Position numbers and translations under genes: made by a program | Part shown: positions 34,220-42,856 of the stretch, piece by piece | Layout: each line of letters starts with the position of its first letter | How positions within the stretch are numbered: the stretch's first letter is position 1 | Assembly: GCA_014584575.1 (NCBI GenBank) | Contig: JACTMP010000078.1 | Coordinates: 1 to 64,000 of the forward strand | Direction: 5' to 3' | From: Chloroflexota bacterium | GTDB taxonomy: Bacteria > Chloroflexota > Anaerolineae > Promineifilales > Promineifilaceae | DNA length: 64,000 nt | The notes under the pieces: generated by a model | What the model was told of the DNA's origin: nothing | What the model saw: the letters and a program-made list of their open reading frames with translations, nothing else | Database searches by the model: none

Positions 34220-34277
34220 AGATTATGAGTTCGGGAGATTGAGCCATATGCGATCTCTGCTCATGTTTTTCGCCATG

Positions 34278-34349
34278 ACTACAGCGGATAAAGAATGGAA
34301 CGGATTCTCCTCTAGCAATCTATCCGCTTATTCCTTCATCCGTTGTAGT
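34278..34349. repeat. Imperfect 72-bp inverted repeat
   Basis: ACTACAGCGGATAAAGAATG on the left matches the complement of the right end (ATCCGCTTATTCCTTCATCC then GTTGTAGT) at most positions. The centre is TCTCCTCTAGCAATC. It lies between two convergent genes and codes for nothing. Confidence 0.7.
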
Positions 34350-34389
34350 CTTAACGGGATGGTGAAAACTTCGTGACACTATCCATCTC

Positions 34390-35550
34390 CTAATCTCTAA
34401 TCTCCTGCATTATTCCCCCAAACTGCTCAATTTCCGCCATTGTGTTATAACAGTGGAACGAGACGCGCAGGTAGACCTTGCCCTCTCTGTCCAGATGTTT
34501 GACGAGGATGACGCCCCGCCCGGCTAAGGCAGTTACCAGCGTGTCTGCTTCGGCGCTGCTCATATTGACGGCAAAGGTGACGATGGGGCCGTGGGCCGGT
34601 TGGGGGGAGATGACACGGTAGCCGAGGTTGGTGAGCACGGCCGTAGCCCCATCCGACAGCGCCCGTGTATGAGCATCAATGTTTTCCACCCCCAAATCCC
34701 GAATCAGACCCAAACTTTCCACGATGGCGATAATGCCCGGGATATTGGGTGTACCTGACATGAAACGCTGCGCGGCCGGGGCCGGCGTCAGGTCATATTT
34801 CAGCCAGTGCAAATAATCAACGGTGGCATTACTGCCAATGGCGCGGGGCTGCATTTGCTCCGCCACTTCCTGCCGCACATAGAGAAAACCCTGCCCCGGC
34901 AACGCCAGCAGCGACTTCTGCCCGCCACAGGCCAGCACGTCAATGTGCATGGCCCGTACATCAATCGCCATATGGCCGATGGCTTGAATGGCATCCACCA
35001 CAAACAAAATACCGCGCTCCTGGCAGAAACGGCCTACGGCCGTTAAATCCGTGCGCTGTCCCGTGAAAAACTGCATGGCGCTGGCAGCAATCACCCGCGT
35101 CCGGTCATTCACATACGGTTCCAGCGCCGCCAGCGCCAGGCCGCCGTCTGTGGCCGGTATCAGCCGCGCCTCGACGCCGTCCCGCGCCAGACTGAGCCAG
35201 GGATACACATTAGAAGGGAACTCCACATCACAAAACAGCACATTATCACCCGGCTGCCAGGCCATCGCCTGCGCTACCGCATTCAGTCCGGCCGAGGTGG
35301 TGGACATGGGCACAATTTCCCACGGTGAAGCGGCGTTCAAAAACAGGGCTATTTCCTGGCGCAATCGCTCCATGTATGGCAGCCCCTCTTTTGTCCAGAA
35401 CGGGCCGGGCAGCCGGGCGAATTCGTCAATTGCCCACTTCACCCTGGCCTGGGTGCGCGCCGGTAAGGGGGAAATACCGGCATGATTAAAATAGAGCACC
35501 TCGCTGCTGCCAGGAAAATCTGCTGCTCTTAATTCGTCTACGTTGTACAT
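34390..35550 (-). CDS. Class V aminotransferase/cysteine desulfurase-fold enzyme
   Basis: 386 residues. PLP lysine in CGGQKSLLALPGQGFLYV, PLP-ring Asp in VVDAIQAIGH, phosphate loop STTSAGLNAVAQA. The conserved ending YLRVSFHCYNTMAEIEQF is typical of class V enzymes related to isopenicillin N epimerase and selenocysteine lyase-like proteins; no active-site Cys loop of a classical SufS is evident, so an aminotransferase or lyase is more likely than sulfur transfer. The last five residues (QEIRD) are encoded by a GGAGATT repeat. Confidence 0.85.
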   Translation of the reverse strand: MYNVDELRAADFPGSSEVLYFNHAGISPLPARTQARVKWAIDEFARLPGPFWTKEGLPYMERLRQEIALFLNAASPWEIVPMSTTSAGLNAVAQAMAWQPGDNVLFCDVEFPSNVYPWLSLARDGVEARLIPATDGGLALAALEPYVNDRTRVIAASAMQFFTGQRTDLTAVGRFCQERGILFVVDAIQAIGHMAIDVRAMHIDVLACGGQKSLLALPGQGFLYVRQEVAEQMQPRAIGSNATVDYLHWLKYDLTPAPAAQRFMSGTPNIPGIIAIVESLGLIRDLGVENIDAHTRALSDGATAVLTNLGYRVISPQPAHGPIVTFAVNMSSAEADTLVTALAGRGVILVKHLDREGKVYLRVSFHCYNTMAEIEQFGGIMQEIRD

Positions 35551-35590
35551 CTGTTACTACCACCTTATATAATTGGGTAATTGGTGCGGC

Positions 35591-35623
35591 AGAACTGACA
35601 GGTTTCAGAAACCTGTCAGTTCT
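35591..35623. repeat. 33-bp hairpin (15-3-15) upstream of aat
   Basis: AGAACTGACAGGTTT, loop CAG, AAACCTGTCAGTTCT, a perfect 15-bp stem, 37 bases before the aat start. Confidence 0.88.
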
Positions 35624-35660
35624 ACTGTCTCATTCTACCACTCACCAGGAATTCTTGCCG

Positions 35661-36242
35661 ATGCGATTGACGCCGCAATTGTTGTTGTCCGCTTATTGTG
35701 AAGGGATATTTCCGATGGCGCATGAAGACGGCCGTATCTATTGGTATGATCCCGACCCCCGCGCCATTATCCCGCTGGATGGCTTTCACGTGCCCCGCCG
35801 GTTGGCGCGGGTGGTGCGGAGCGGGCTGTTTGAGGTGCGGGTGGACTCGGCATTCACGGCCGTGATGCAAGCCTGCGCCGCCCCCACCGACGGCCGTGAA
35901 AGCACCTGGATCAGCCCCGAATTTGTCCGTGTGTATGGCGAATTACACCGGCATGGATTTGCTCATAGCGTGGAGTGTTGGCAAGACGGCCGTCTGGTGG
36001 GCGGGTTGTATGGCGTCTCCGTGCAGGGGTTGTTCGCCGGGGAAAGCATGTTCAGCCTGGTCCCCAATGCCAGCAAAGTAGCCCTGGTACACCTGGTTCA
36101 CCGCTTACAGCGTGGCAGCTTTCAACTGCTCGATACCCAATTTATGACGGCTCATTTGCGCCAATTTGGTACAATCGAAATCTCCGCCGCCGCCTACAAA
36201 CGGCGGTTGGCGCAGGCACTTTTAGTAACGGCGAAGTTTTAG
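35661..36242 (+). CDS. aat: Leucyl/phenylalanyl-tRNA-protein transferase
   Basis: 193 residues. Transfers Leu or Phe from tRNA to N-terminal Arg/Lys of proteins, marking them for ClpS/ClpAP degradation (N-degron pathway). The family core is clear: LLLSAYCEGIFPMAHEDG, IYWYDPDPRAIIPLDGFHV, ESTWISPEFVRVYGELHR, SVQGLFAGESMFSLVPNASK and LLDTQFMTAHLRQFG. ATG at 35661 follows CAGGA at 10 bases. The stop TAG leads straight into the TGTCA repeat cluster. Confidence 0.94.
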   Translation: MRLTPQLLLSAYCEGIFPMAHEDGRIYWYDPDPRAIIPLDGFHVPRRLARVVRSGLFEVRVDSAFTAVMQACAAPTDGRESTWISPEFVRVYGELHRHGFAHSVECWQDGRLVGGLYGVSVQGLFAGESMFSLVPNASKVALVHLVHRLQRGSFQLLDTQFMTAHLRQFGTIEISAAAYKRRLAQALLVTAKF

Positions 36243-36347
36243 TGTCAAGTGTCAGGTATCAAGTGTCAAGTCACATGACACATAACACATGACACATGAC
36301 ACATGACACATAACACATGACACCTGACACATGACACTTGATACCCT
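36241..36347. repeat. TGACACATAACACATG repeat cluster with flanking inverted words
   Basis: AGTGTCAAGTGTCAGGTATCAAGT words at the left face ACTTGATACC at the right, with six or seven CATGACACAT words between. It occupies the whole gap between aat and prs apart from the prs Shine-Dalgarno (GAGGAGAGGAG). Confidence 0.85.
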
Positions 36348-36365
36348 ATCGAGGAGAGGAGACAT

Positions 36366-37346
36366 ATGACCGACAAATTAGACCCGACCGATGTGCGGAT
36401 TTTTAGCGGCCGTTCCAACCGGCCGTTGGCGGAAAAAATCGCCACGCACCTGGAAATCACCCTGGCCGAGACCACATTTGCCCAGTTCAGCAATGACAAC
36501 CTGTTTGTGCAGCTAGGCAAAAGTGTGCGCGGCCGGGTGGTCTATATTGTGCAATCGTTGACGCCTCCGGTCAGCGACCATCTGGTGGAACTGCTGATGA
36601 TGCTGGACATTGCCAAGAGTGCGGCGGCGCGGGAAATCCATGCCATCATCCCCTACTTTTCTTATGCCCGCTCCGACAAAAAAGACGCGCCGCGCATCTC
36701 CATCACCGCCCGCCTGATCGCCGACCTGCTGGCCACCTCTGGTGCGACCCACATTATGACCATGACGCTACATTCGCCGCAGGTGCATGGCTTTTTCAGC
36801 GTGCCCGCCGACCCGCTGACGGGGCGGATGGAACTGGCGAACTACATTCGCCAGCGCGAGTTAGACCCGACGCGAGATGTGGTGGTGGCGCCGGACATGG
36901 GGCGGGCCAAACCGGCGGCCCGATTTGCCCGCGATTTGGGCCTGTCCATCGCCTCGGCGGACAAGGTGCGCATTTCCGACACCGAAGTGCGGATTGGCGG
37001 CTTGATCGGCCGCCAGGTGCAGGGGTTCAAACGGGCGATTGTGTATGATGATGAGATTGCCACCGGTGGTTCGGTGGTAGAATTAAGCCAGGTGTTGGTA
37101 GAGAGTGGGATTGAGGAGATCATTTTGATGTGTACGCATGGCCTGTTTTTGGGGCGAGCGGTGGAGCGCATTGCTTCCATTCCGCAGATTGTGGAGGTGG
37201 TGACGACGGATACGGTGGAACGGCCGTCCGAACGCCAACCTACCAATCTCACCGTCCTCTCCGTCGCCTCGGTCTTTGCCGAAGCCATGCGCCAAAACTA
37301 CTGCCACCGCTCCATTGGGGAATTGTTTGAAGGAATGGAAAGCTGA
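36366..37346 (+). CDS. prs: Ribose-phosphate pyrophosphokinase
   Basis: 326 residues. Makes PRPP from ribose 5-phosphate and ATP for nucleotide, His and Trp synthesis. IFSGRSNRPLAEKIA is the start of the first Rossmann domain, IIPYFSYARSDKKD the flexible ATP loop with its basic residues, and AIVYDDEIATGGSVVEL the PRPP-binding loop (acid pair D-D-E then TGGS). The family loop normally reads VDDxIDTGGT, so this one is a variant but all phosphate contacts are present. Confidence 0.94.
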   Translation: MTDKLDPTDVRIFSGRSNRPLAEKIATHLEITLAETTFAQFSNDNLFVQLGKSVRGRVVYIVQSLTPPVSDHLVELLMMLDIAKSAAAREIHAIIPYFSYARSDKKDAPRISITARLIADLLATSGATHIMTMTLHSPQVHGFFSVPADPLTGRMELANYIRQRELDPTRDVVVAPDMGRAKPAARFARDLGLSIASADKVRISDTEVRIGGLIGRQVQGFKRAIVYDDEIATGGSVVELSQVLVESGIEEIILMCTHGLFLGRAVERIASIPQIVEVVTTDTVERPSERQPTNLTVLSVASVFAEAMRQNYCHRSIGELFEGMES

Positions 37347-37358
37347 TAAATTGCGATT

Positions 37359-37420
37359 AGTGCCAGGCACAGGGCATAAAGCCTGGAATGACCGATTGGT
37401 TTTGCCCTGTGCCTGGCACT
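37359..37420. repeat. 18-bp perfect inverted repeat
   Basis: AGTGCCAGGCACAGGGCA (37359-37376) and its exact complement (37403-37420) flank a 26-base loop. It lies between prs and the hydrolase gene, just before the Shine-Dalgarno AGGAG. Confidence 0.88.
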
Positions 37421-37439
37421 TCCAAATAGGAGTAAATGA

Positions 37440-38267
37440 ATGACTGACAACAACCATCATCACGACGAAGAAGATTTTATTATGGCCTTTCAGGATAGCT
37501 GCGATAAACCGACGCTGCTGCTGATTCACGGCTTCCCGCTGAACAGCAGCATGTGGTCGCCGCAGTTGGATGACCTGGCGAATTTTGTGCGCGTCATCGC
37601 CCCCGACCTGCGTGGGCACGGCCAGTCAGACGCCATTGCCGGGCCATATAGCATGGAACTGCTGGCCGATGATTGCGCCGATTTGCTGGCACATTTGAAC
37701 GTGTCCACGCCGTTTGTGGTTTGCGGCCTCTCGATGGGCGGCTACATTGCCCTGGAGTTTTACCGGCGGTATAGCGAACATATCGCCGGACTGATCCTGA
37801 CAGCCACCCGCGCCGGGGCCGATTCAGCCGAAGGCAAGGCCAACCGGGACAAGATGGCGGAGATGGCGAAAAGGGAGGGGGTCACGGCCGTAGCCGATGC
37901 CATGCTGCCCAAACTCCTCTCCCCCGCCAACTTTGCCGACGACGAGGAGTTGGTGGAGTTTGCCCGCCAGATGATGGAGGGCACCTCGCTGGAAGGCGTT
38001 ATTGGCGCATTGGCCGCCATGCGTGACCGGCCCGACTCTACCCCTACCTTACCCACCATTGACGTGCCGGTATTGATCATACACGGCGCGGAAGACCAGA
38101 TCATCCCCGTCTCTGAGGCAGAAGCGATGGCCAGGGCTGTGCCCGACGGCCGTCTGGTCATCATCCCGGACGCCGGCCACCTGCCCAACCTGGAACAACC
38201 CGACGCCTTTAATGATGCGGTGATTGATTTTTTGGAAATGCTGGGGTTTGACGAAGAGATGGGGTGA
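37440..38267 (+). CDS. Alpha/beta hydrolase
   Basis: 275 residues. Nucleophile S98 in GLSMGG, acid in HGAEDQIIP, catalytic His in DAGHLPNLEQPDAF; oxyanion loop LIHGFPLN. Compact cap domain, similar to the haloperoxidase/3-oxoadipate enol-lactonase group, but the substrate cannot be assigned. Unlike the hydrolase at 13976, there is no large insertion. The stop TGA is formed by the GGGGTGAT repeat that follows. Confidence 0.87.
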   Translation: MTDNNHHHDEEDFIMAFQDSCDKPTLLLIHGFPLNSSMWSPQLDDLANFVRVIAPDLRGHGQSDAIAGPYSMELLADDCADLLAHLNVSTPFVVCGLSMGGYIALEFYRRYSEHIAGLILTATRAGADSAEGKANRDKMAEMAKREGVTAVADAMLPKLLSPANFADDEELVEFARQMMEGTSLEGVIGALAAMRDRPDSTPTLPTIDVPVLIIHGAEDQIIPVSEAEAMARAVPDGRLVIIPDAGHLPNLEQPDAFNDAVIDFLEMLGFDEEMG

Positions 38268-38371
38268 GGGGGTGATGGGGTGATGGGGTGATGGGGTGAC
38301 ATGGTGATCTCCAATCTCCAATCTCTAATCTCTAATCTCCCAATTACCCAATCTCCCAATCTCCCAATTAC
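38258..38371. repeat. GGGGTGAT and TCTCCAATC repeat cluster
   Basis: Four or five GGGGTGAT words, one of which forms the stop codon of the hydrolase gene, followed by AATCTCCAATCTCTAATCTCC-like words. No hairpin partner is obvious for the GGGGTGAT part; the second half belongs to the GGAGATT family. Confidence 0.75.
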
Positions 38372-38376
38372 CTGCT

Positions 38377-40641
38377 GTGTTCGACTGGAAAAGTGGCGAC
38401 GATGAATGGGTGGAAGAGGGAACGGCCGTAACCGCCGGTCCCTCTTCCCGTTTTCACCTCAAGGCCAGGGGGCTGCTGGCGTTGGCTGCGCTGGCGCTGC
38501 TGGTGGTGGTTGGGCTGGGGCTGGTCTATCGGCAGGCAACTATGCAGGTCACGGCCGTGACCAATGCGCTGGAGCAAGAAGTGATGGCCGCGGACCGGCT
38601 GCTGGTGGAAACGGCCGTTGCCGGCGATAACGATCTGTTCACCGCCTTTCTCAGCCGCTCGCCGGAGTGGGCGGACGCGCAGATGCGGCTGCAAACACGC
38701 GGCAGCCTGTTTGACCGCCCGCCAATGGGCCTGTGGCTGGACACCAGAGCCGACCTGTTCGCCGGTGAATTCCTCTCGGCCACCCAATTCATTTTTGCCC
38801 CCGACCTGAACAGCGCCGAACTCAGGATGACCATGCCTTACGTCACCCTGGATGAGGCGGGAGAGATGCAGCCGCTGTTGTTGCAGCGCACGGCCGTTTA
38901 CCGGCGGCAAAACAACGGCTGGCTGCTGGCGGAACCGGACAAAACATTTTGGGGGGATTATGTGCATGAGGAACGGCCGTATCTGCGGCTGATGACCCCC
39001 ACCCGTGACCGGGACATGGCTGCCCGGCTGGCCGACGACCTGAACGAGTGGATCGGCCGTATTTGCCTGGACATTGCCTGCCCACGCGAATTTCAACTGC
39101 AACTGCGGCTGGCATATGACCCGGAAACGCTGCTGGAACTCCATTCGCCGATACGTTTCAGCACTGTGTATGCGGGCGGGCGACAAACCACCCGCCTCTC
39201 ACTGCCCACACCAACACTGGTAGGCAAGCCGGTGGATGAAACGGGGTATCAGGTGTTACTGCGTGGCTACGCCACCCACCTGGCAAGGGCGCTGCTGAAT
39301 ACCTATGCCTTCCCGGCCCCGGCCGAAATCGGGGGCATGTTCACAAACTCAGGTGTGGATGGGATGTTGGCGCAGTGGGGGTTGGTTGCCCCCTATCCCA
39401 CCGGTTTCAATCCCATCATTGCCGCCCAACCGCCGCCCATCCCCCTTCCCGATCAGGACATCTTGATGCTCTGCCCTGGCAGCCGTGCGCTTAATTTGTT
39501 CCGGTATGACATGGCCGAAGATACCTGGTTTGACCTGCCCCTGGCTACCGAAGGGGCCATCGGGTTCTATTTGTTTCCTTTTCCCGGCGGGCAAGGCGTG
39601 GCCCTCGTGATAGGGCCTTCAGTGCGAGATGGGTTGTTCCGGGTGGTGTGGCTGCACAATGGCCGTGAATATCTCCTCTTTACCACACCAGACAGACCCT
39701 CAATCACTTCTGTCTCGGAATTAGAGCCTGGTCAATTTCTGCTTTCCTTCAGGACGGATAGGCAAAATCAGAGCGGCGGTGCACAGGGTTTCATCATCAG
39801 TGCCGAAAAATGTGATAACGCGGGTTGTGCCATCGAGCTATTTACGGAATTGGTAGAGCTATCGCCAGACGGCCGTTACACCCTCATCACCCGCATAGAC
39901 GAGAACCAGGGACTCGTTTATGCCCTGGGCAACGCTGCCGGAGAGGAGATACAACCCCTGGAAAATGCGTATGACCCTATCTGGCTAGACGGCCGTACCC
40001 TGGCCTATTTGCAATCCATCCCGTCCAGTAACCCACAGCAACCGCCTGAGAACGGGTTGATGACGGCCGTTTTCGCCGATGATACAGATTTGGTGACTAT
40101 GGAACCGTTGTTGACCGTTGAAGATATACGCGCTTTTTTGCCCGGCAACATACGTACACTGTTTATCAACAGCATAGGCCGCTACCCCATTAATCAACCG
40201 GAGCAGCTTTTTATCATCGCGCACAATTTCCAATCTGGCTTGATGGAAAGCAATTACCTGCTGCAATATGAGCTGCAAACTGGTAAGCTATCCTTCCTGC
40301 CAGAAATTGGTGACCGGCCTATCGGTACGTCCGGGTTATTCACCTCGCCAGACGGCCGTTACTTGAGCTTAGGTCTTTTTGGCATTTCCATTTATGAAGT
40401 ACACCTCTATGACATCCCCAACCAGCGCTGGCAGGTGTATGAAGGCAGCAGCCCCGGTTTCATATCAGGTCATCCCCTGTCCTGGTCAGATGATGGGCGT
40501 TGGTTCATCTTGTCAGAAAGCGGCCTGGTGCGGCTGGTAGCGCCAGAGTTTGAGTATCAGAAACTGCTGTTTCACGGGCTGGACAACTGCGTGGCCGCCT
40601 TATTTGTAGACCGTGACCGGCGGGACGAGGCCGGCCCCTGA
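38377..40641 (+). CDS. Large membrane-anchored protein with C-terminal propeller-like repeats
   Basis: 754 residues, not recognised as a whole. One transmembrane helix at about residues 33-51 (LLALAALALLVVVGLGLVY) puts the rest outside the cell. Residues 60-350 form an alpha/beta region with several ACGGCCGT-encoded Thr-Ala-Val words. From about 360 on there are repeated blades with SPDGRYTLI, TSPDGRYLSL and SWSDDGRWFI, as in WD40/TolB-type propellers. GTG start at 38377, right after a repeat and without a clear Shine-Dalgarno, is uncertain. The end overlaps ppk1 by 70 bases on the other strand. Confidence 0.7.
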   Translation: MFDWKSGDDEWVEEGTAVTAGPSSRFHLKARGLLALAALALLVVVGLGLVYRQATMQVTAVTNALEQEVMAADRLLVETAVAGDNDLFTAFLSRSPEWADAQMRLQTRGSLFDRPPMGLWLDTRADLFAGEFLSATQFIFAPDLNSAELRMTMPYVTLDEAGEMQPLLLQRTAVYRRQNNGWLLAEPDKTFWGDYVHEERPYLRLMTPTRDRDMAARLADDLNEWIGRICLDIACPREFQLQLRLAYDPETLLELHSPIRFSTVYAGGRQTTRLSLPTPTLVGKPVDETGYQVLLRGYATHLARALLNTYAFPAPAEIGGMFTNSGVDGMLAQWGLVAPYPTGFNPIIAAQPPPIPLPDQDILMLCPGSRALNLFRYDMAEDTWFDLPLATEGAIGFYLFPFPGGQGVALVIGPSVRDGLFRVVWLHNGREYLLFTTPDRPSITSVSELEPGQFLLSFRTDRQNQSGGAQGFIISAEKCDNAGCAIELFTELVELSPDGRYTLITRIDENQGLVYALGNAAGEEIQPLENAYDPIWLDGRTLAYLQSIPSSNPQQPPENGLMTAVFADDTDLVTMEPLLTVEDIRAFLPGNIRTLFINSIGRYPINQPEQLFIIAHNFQSGLMESNYLLQYELQTGKLSFLPEIGDRPIGTSGLFTSPDGRYLSLGLFGISIYEVHLYDIPNQRWQVYEGSSPGFISGHPLSWSDDGRWFILSESGLVRLVAPEFEYQKLLFHGLDNCVAALFVDRDRRDEAGP

Positions 40642-42758
40642 CCGTTGGGGCTGATCACCAGGTCGTTTTCAAAGGGAAGCGGTTTGTTGGCGGCACGGCC
40701 GTACAGCAGCCACAACTGGCTGTTAAACGGCTCTTCCCCTTCGGCTAACGTGGAGATGCGGGGCAGGTAACGGCCGTCGGACTGCAACAAATGGCTCTTG
40801 GCCGTGTCATGCAAATAAATGTTTAACAGCCGGATCACCTCTTGCCGGACGCCCTCGTTTTCCAAGGGGAACAACACCTCCACCCGCCGGTCAATGTTAC
40901 GCGGCATCGGGTCGGCGCTGCCCAGGTATACTTCCGGCTGGCCCTGATTGTGGAAATAGTAAATACGGCTGTGCTCCAAAAAACGGCCCACAATACTCAT
41001 CACCCGGATATTATCGCTCACTCCGGCCACGCCAGGGCGCAGACAACAAATACCGCGAATGATCAGGTCAATCTGCACCCCCGCTTGTGAGGCTATATAC
41101 AGCGCCCGGATAATGCGCGCGTCTACAATCGAGTTTGCTTTGATAACGATGCGCCCCTTTTTCCCATACGCCGTCTCTCGTTCAATTAGCCGCGTCAGAT
41201 TATCCCGGAAATTAACCGGCGCCACCCAAAACTTGCGATACTCCCGCTGCTTGGAAAAACCGGTCAGAAAGTTAAACACCTCAGACGCATCGGCCGCCAT
41301 CTCCTCATCTGTCGTCAACAACCCCAGGTCCGTATAGATGCGCGAAGTGAAGGCGTTGTAATTTCCCGTGGCCACATGCACATACCGGCGCAGCCCATCC
41401 CGCTCGCGGCGCACAATCAACAGCAGCTTACTATGTGTTTTCAGCCCCATAATGCCATAGGCCACATGCACCCCCGCATTCTCCAATGCCCGCGCCCATT
41501 CAATGTTGCTCTCCTCGTCAAAACGCGCCTTCAATTCCACCAGCACCGCCACCTGCTTGCCATTCTCCCGCGCCTGCATCAGCGCCCGCACGATGGGCGG
41601 GTTTGGCCCCACCCGGTACAGTGTCGTCTTGATCGTGATCACGTCAGGGTCATCGGCCGCCGCCTCCACCAGGTTGATCACCGGATTAAAACTGTCATAC
41701 GGATGGTGCAGCAGAACCTCCTCCCGGCGCAGCACATTAAACACGCTCTCGCCGCTGCGAAACGGCTGTGGCAGTCGCGGCTGAAAAGCCTCATCCTTCA
41801 TATCCGGCCGATCCAGCCGGTGCAGTTCCCACAAACTGCTTAACCCCAACGGGCCGTTGGCGGTATAGATGTCGTAGGCGCTGATGCGCAGGTTTTCGAT
41901 GAGCAACCGCCGCGTGGTATCTGGCATCGTCTCATCCACTTCCAATCGCACCACCTGCCCAAAGTGGCGCTGTCGCAAACTCTCTTCCATCGTCAGCAGC
42001 AAATCGTCCGCTTCTTCTTCCTGGATTTCCATATCCGTATTGCGCGTCACTCGGAACGGATAGGAGGCTTTGATGATCATGCCCGGAAAGAGACGATCCA
42101 GGTTGTCGGCAATCACCTGCTCAATCCAAACCAGCTTTTGTGTGCGCGGCGGCAAGATGTCTTCCGGGTCAATTGGCTTGAGCGGCACCAGGCGCGGCAG
42201 CGAAGCAGGCACCTTCACACGGGCAAAATAATCCTCGCCGGTATCCGGGTCCACAATTTCGGCGGCCAGATTGATGCTCAGGTTGGAGATGTGGGGGAAG
42301 GGGTGGGCCGGGTCTGTGACCAGCGGCGTCAGCACCGGGAAAATCTCACGGTCGAAATAGTCACGCAGTTTGCGCTTCTGGCGAGGGTTCAAATCCTTAT
42401 AATCAAGCATGTGAATGCCTTCATTGGCTAATTGGGGCAACAACATTTGCTGCCAGTAGGTCACGGCCGTGCCAAATAGATTCGTCACAACCCGGTGAAT
42501 CTGCACCAGTTGTTCGCGTGGCGTCAGGCCATCGGCCGGCGTATCGGTGATGCCCAACAACACCTGCTGCTTCAAGCCGGAGACCCGCACCATAAACAGT
42601 TCGTCCATGTTGGAGGTAAAAATCGCCACAAACTTCACCCTTTCTAGCAAGGGGTGGTCTTCACTGGTACACTCTTCCAGCACCCGGCGATTGAATTCAA
42701 TTTGGCTCAATTCCCGGTTAATGTAGTAAATGGGTTTTTTTAAATCTATTTCGTCCAT
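40572..42758 (-). CDS. ppk1: Polyphosphate kinase 1
   Basis: 728 residues, full length. Polymerises ATP gamma-phosphate into polyphosphate via a phosphohistidine. YYINRELSQIEFNRRVLEE is the conserved start, ITIKTTLYRVGPNPPIVRAL the phosphate tunnel, AYGIMGLKTHSKLLLIVRRE carries the autophosphorylated His, and IYYFHNQGQPEVYLGSADPM the second His. The C-terminal 35 residues (PASSRRSRSTNKAATQ) are low-complexity and encoded by the overlap with the convergent gene. ATG at 42758 with AGGA 6 bases upstream. Confidence 0.96.
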   Translation of the reverse strand: MDEIDLKKPIYYINRELSQIEFNRRVLEECTSEDHPLLERVKFVAIFTSNMDELFMVRVSGLKQQVLLGITDTPADGLTPREQLVQIHRVVTNLFGTAVTYWQQMLLPQLANEGIHMLDYKDLNPRQKRKLRDYFDREIFPVLTPLVTDPAHPFPHISNLSINLAAEIVDPDTGEDYFARVKVPASLPRLVPLKPIDPEDILPPRTQKLVWIEQVIADNLDRLFPGMIIKASYPFRVTRNTDMEIQEEEADDLLLTMEESLRQRHFGQVVRLEVDETMPDTTRRLLIENLRISAYDIYTANGPLGLSSLWELHRLDRPDMKDEAFQPRLPQPFRSGESVFNVLRREEVLLHHPYDSFNPVINLVEAAADDPDVITIKTTLYRVGPNPPIVRALMQARENGKQVAVLVELKARFDEESNIEWARALENAGVHVAYGIMGLKTHSKLLLIVRRERDGLRRYVHVATGNYNAFTSRIYTDLGLLTTDEEMAADASEVFNFLTGFSKQREYRKFWVAPVNFRDNLTRLIERETAYGKKGRIVIKANSIVDARIIRALYIASQAGVQIDLIIRGICCLRPGVAGVSDNIRVMSIVGRFLEHSRIYYFHNQGQPEVYLGSADPMPRNIDRRVEVLFPLENEGVRQEVIRLLNIYLHDTAKSHLLQSDGRYLPRISTLAEGEEPFNSQLWLLYGRAANKPLPFENDLVISPNGQGPASSRRSRSTNKAATQLSSP

Positions 42759-42767
42759 AGGTTTCCT

Positions 42768-42834
42768 GAGATTGAAAATTGGAGATTGGAGATTGACCAA
42801 TCTTTAATCTCTAATCTCCAATCTCTGATCTCTA
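42768..42834. repeat. GGAGATT-type intergenic repeat
   Basis: GAGATTGAAAATTGGAGATT words face TTTAATCTCTAATCTCC words in the gap between two divergent genes (ppk1 and the CapA-like gene). Confidence 0.75.
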
Positions 42835-42856
42835 AACGTTAGAACCAGTCTACCAC

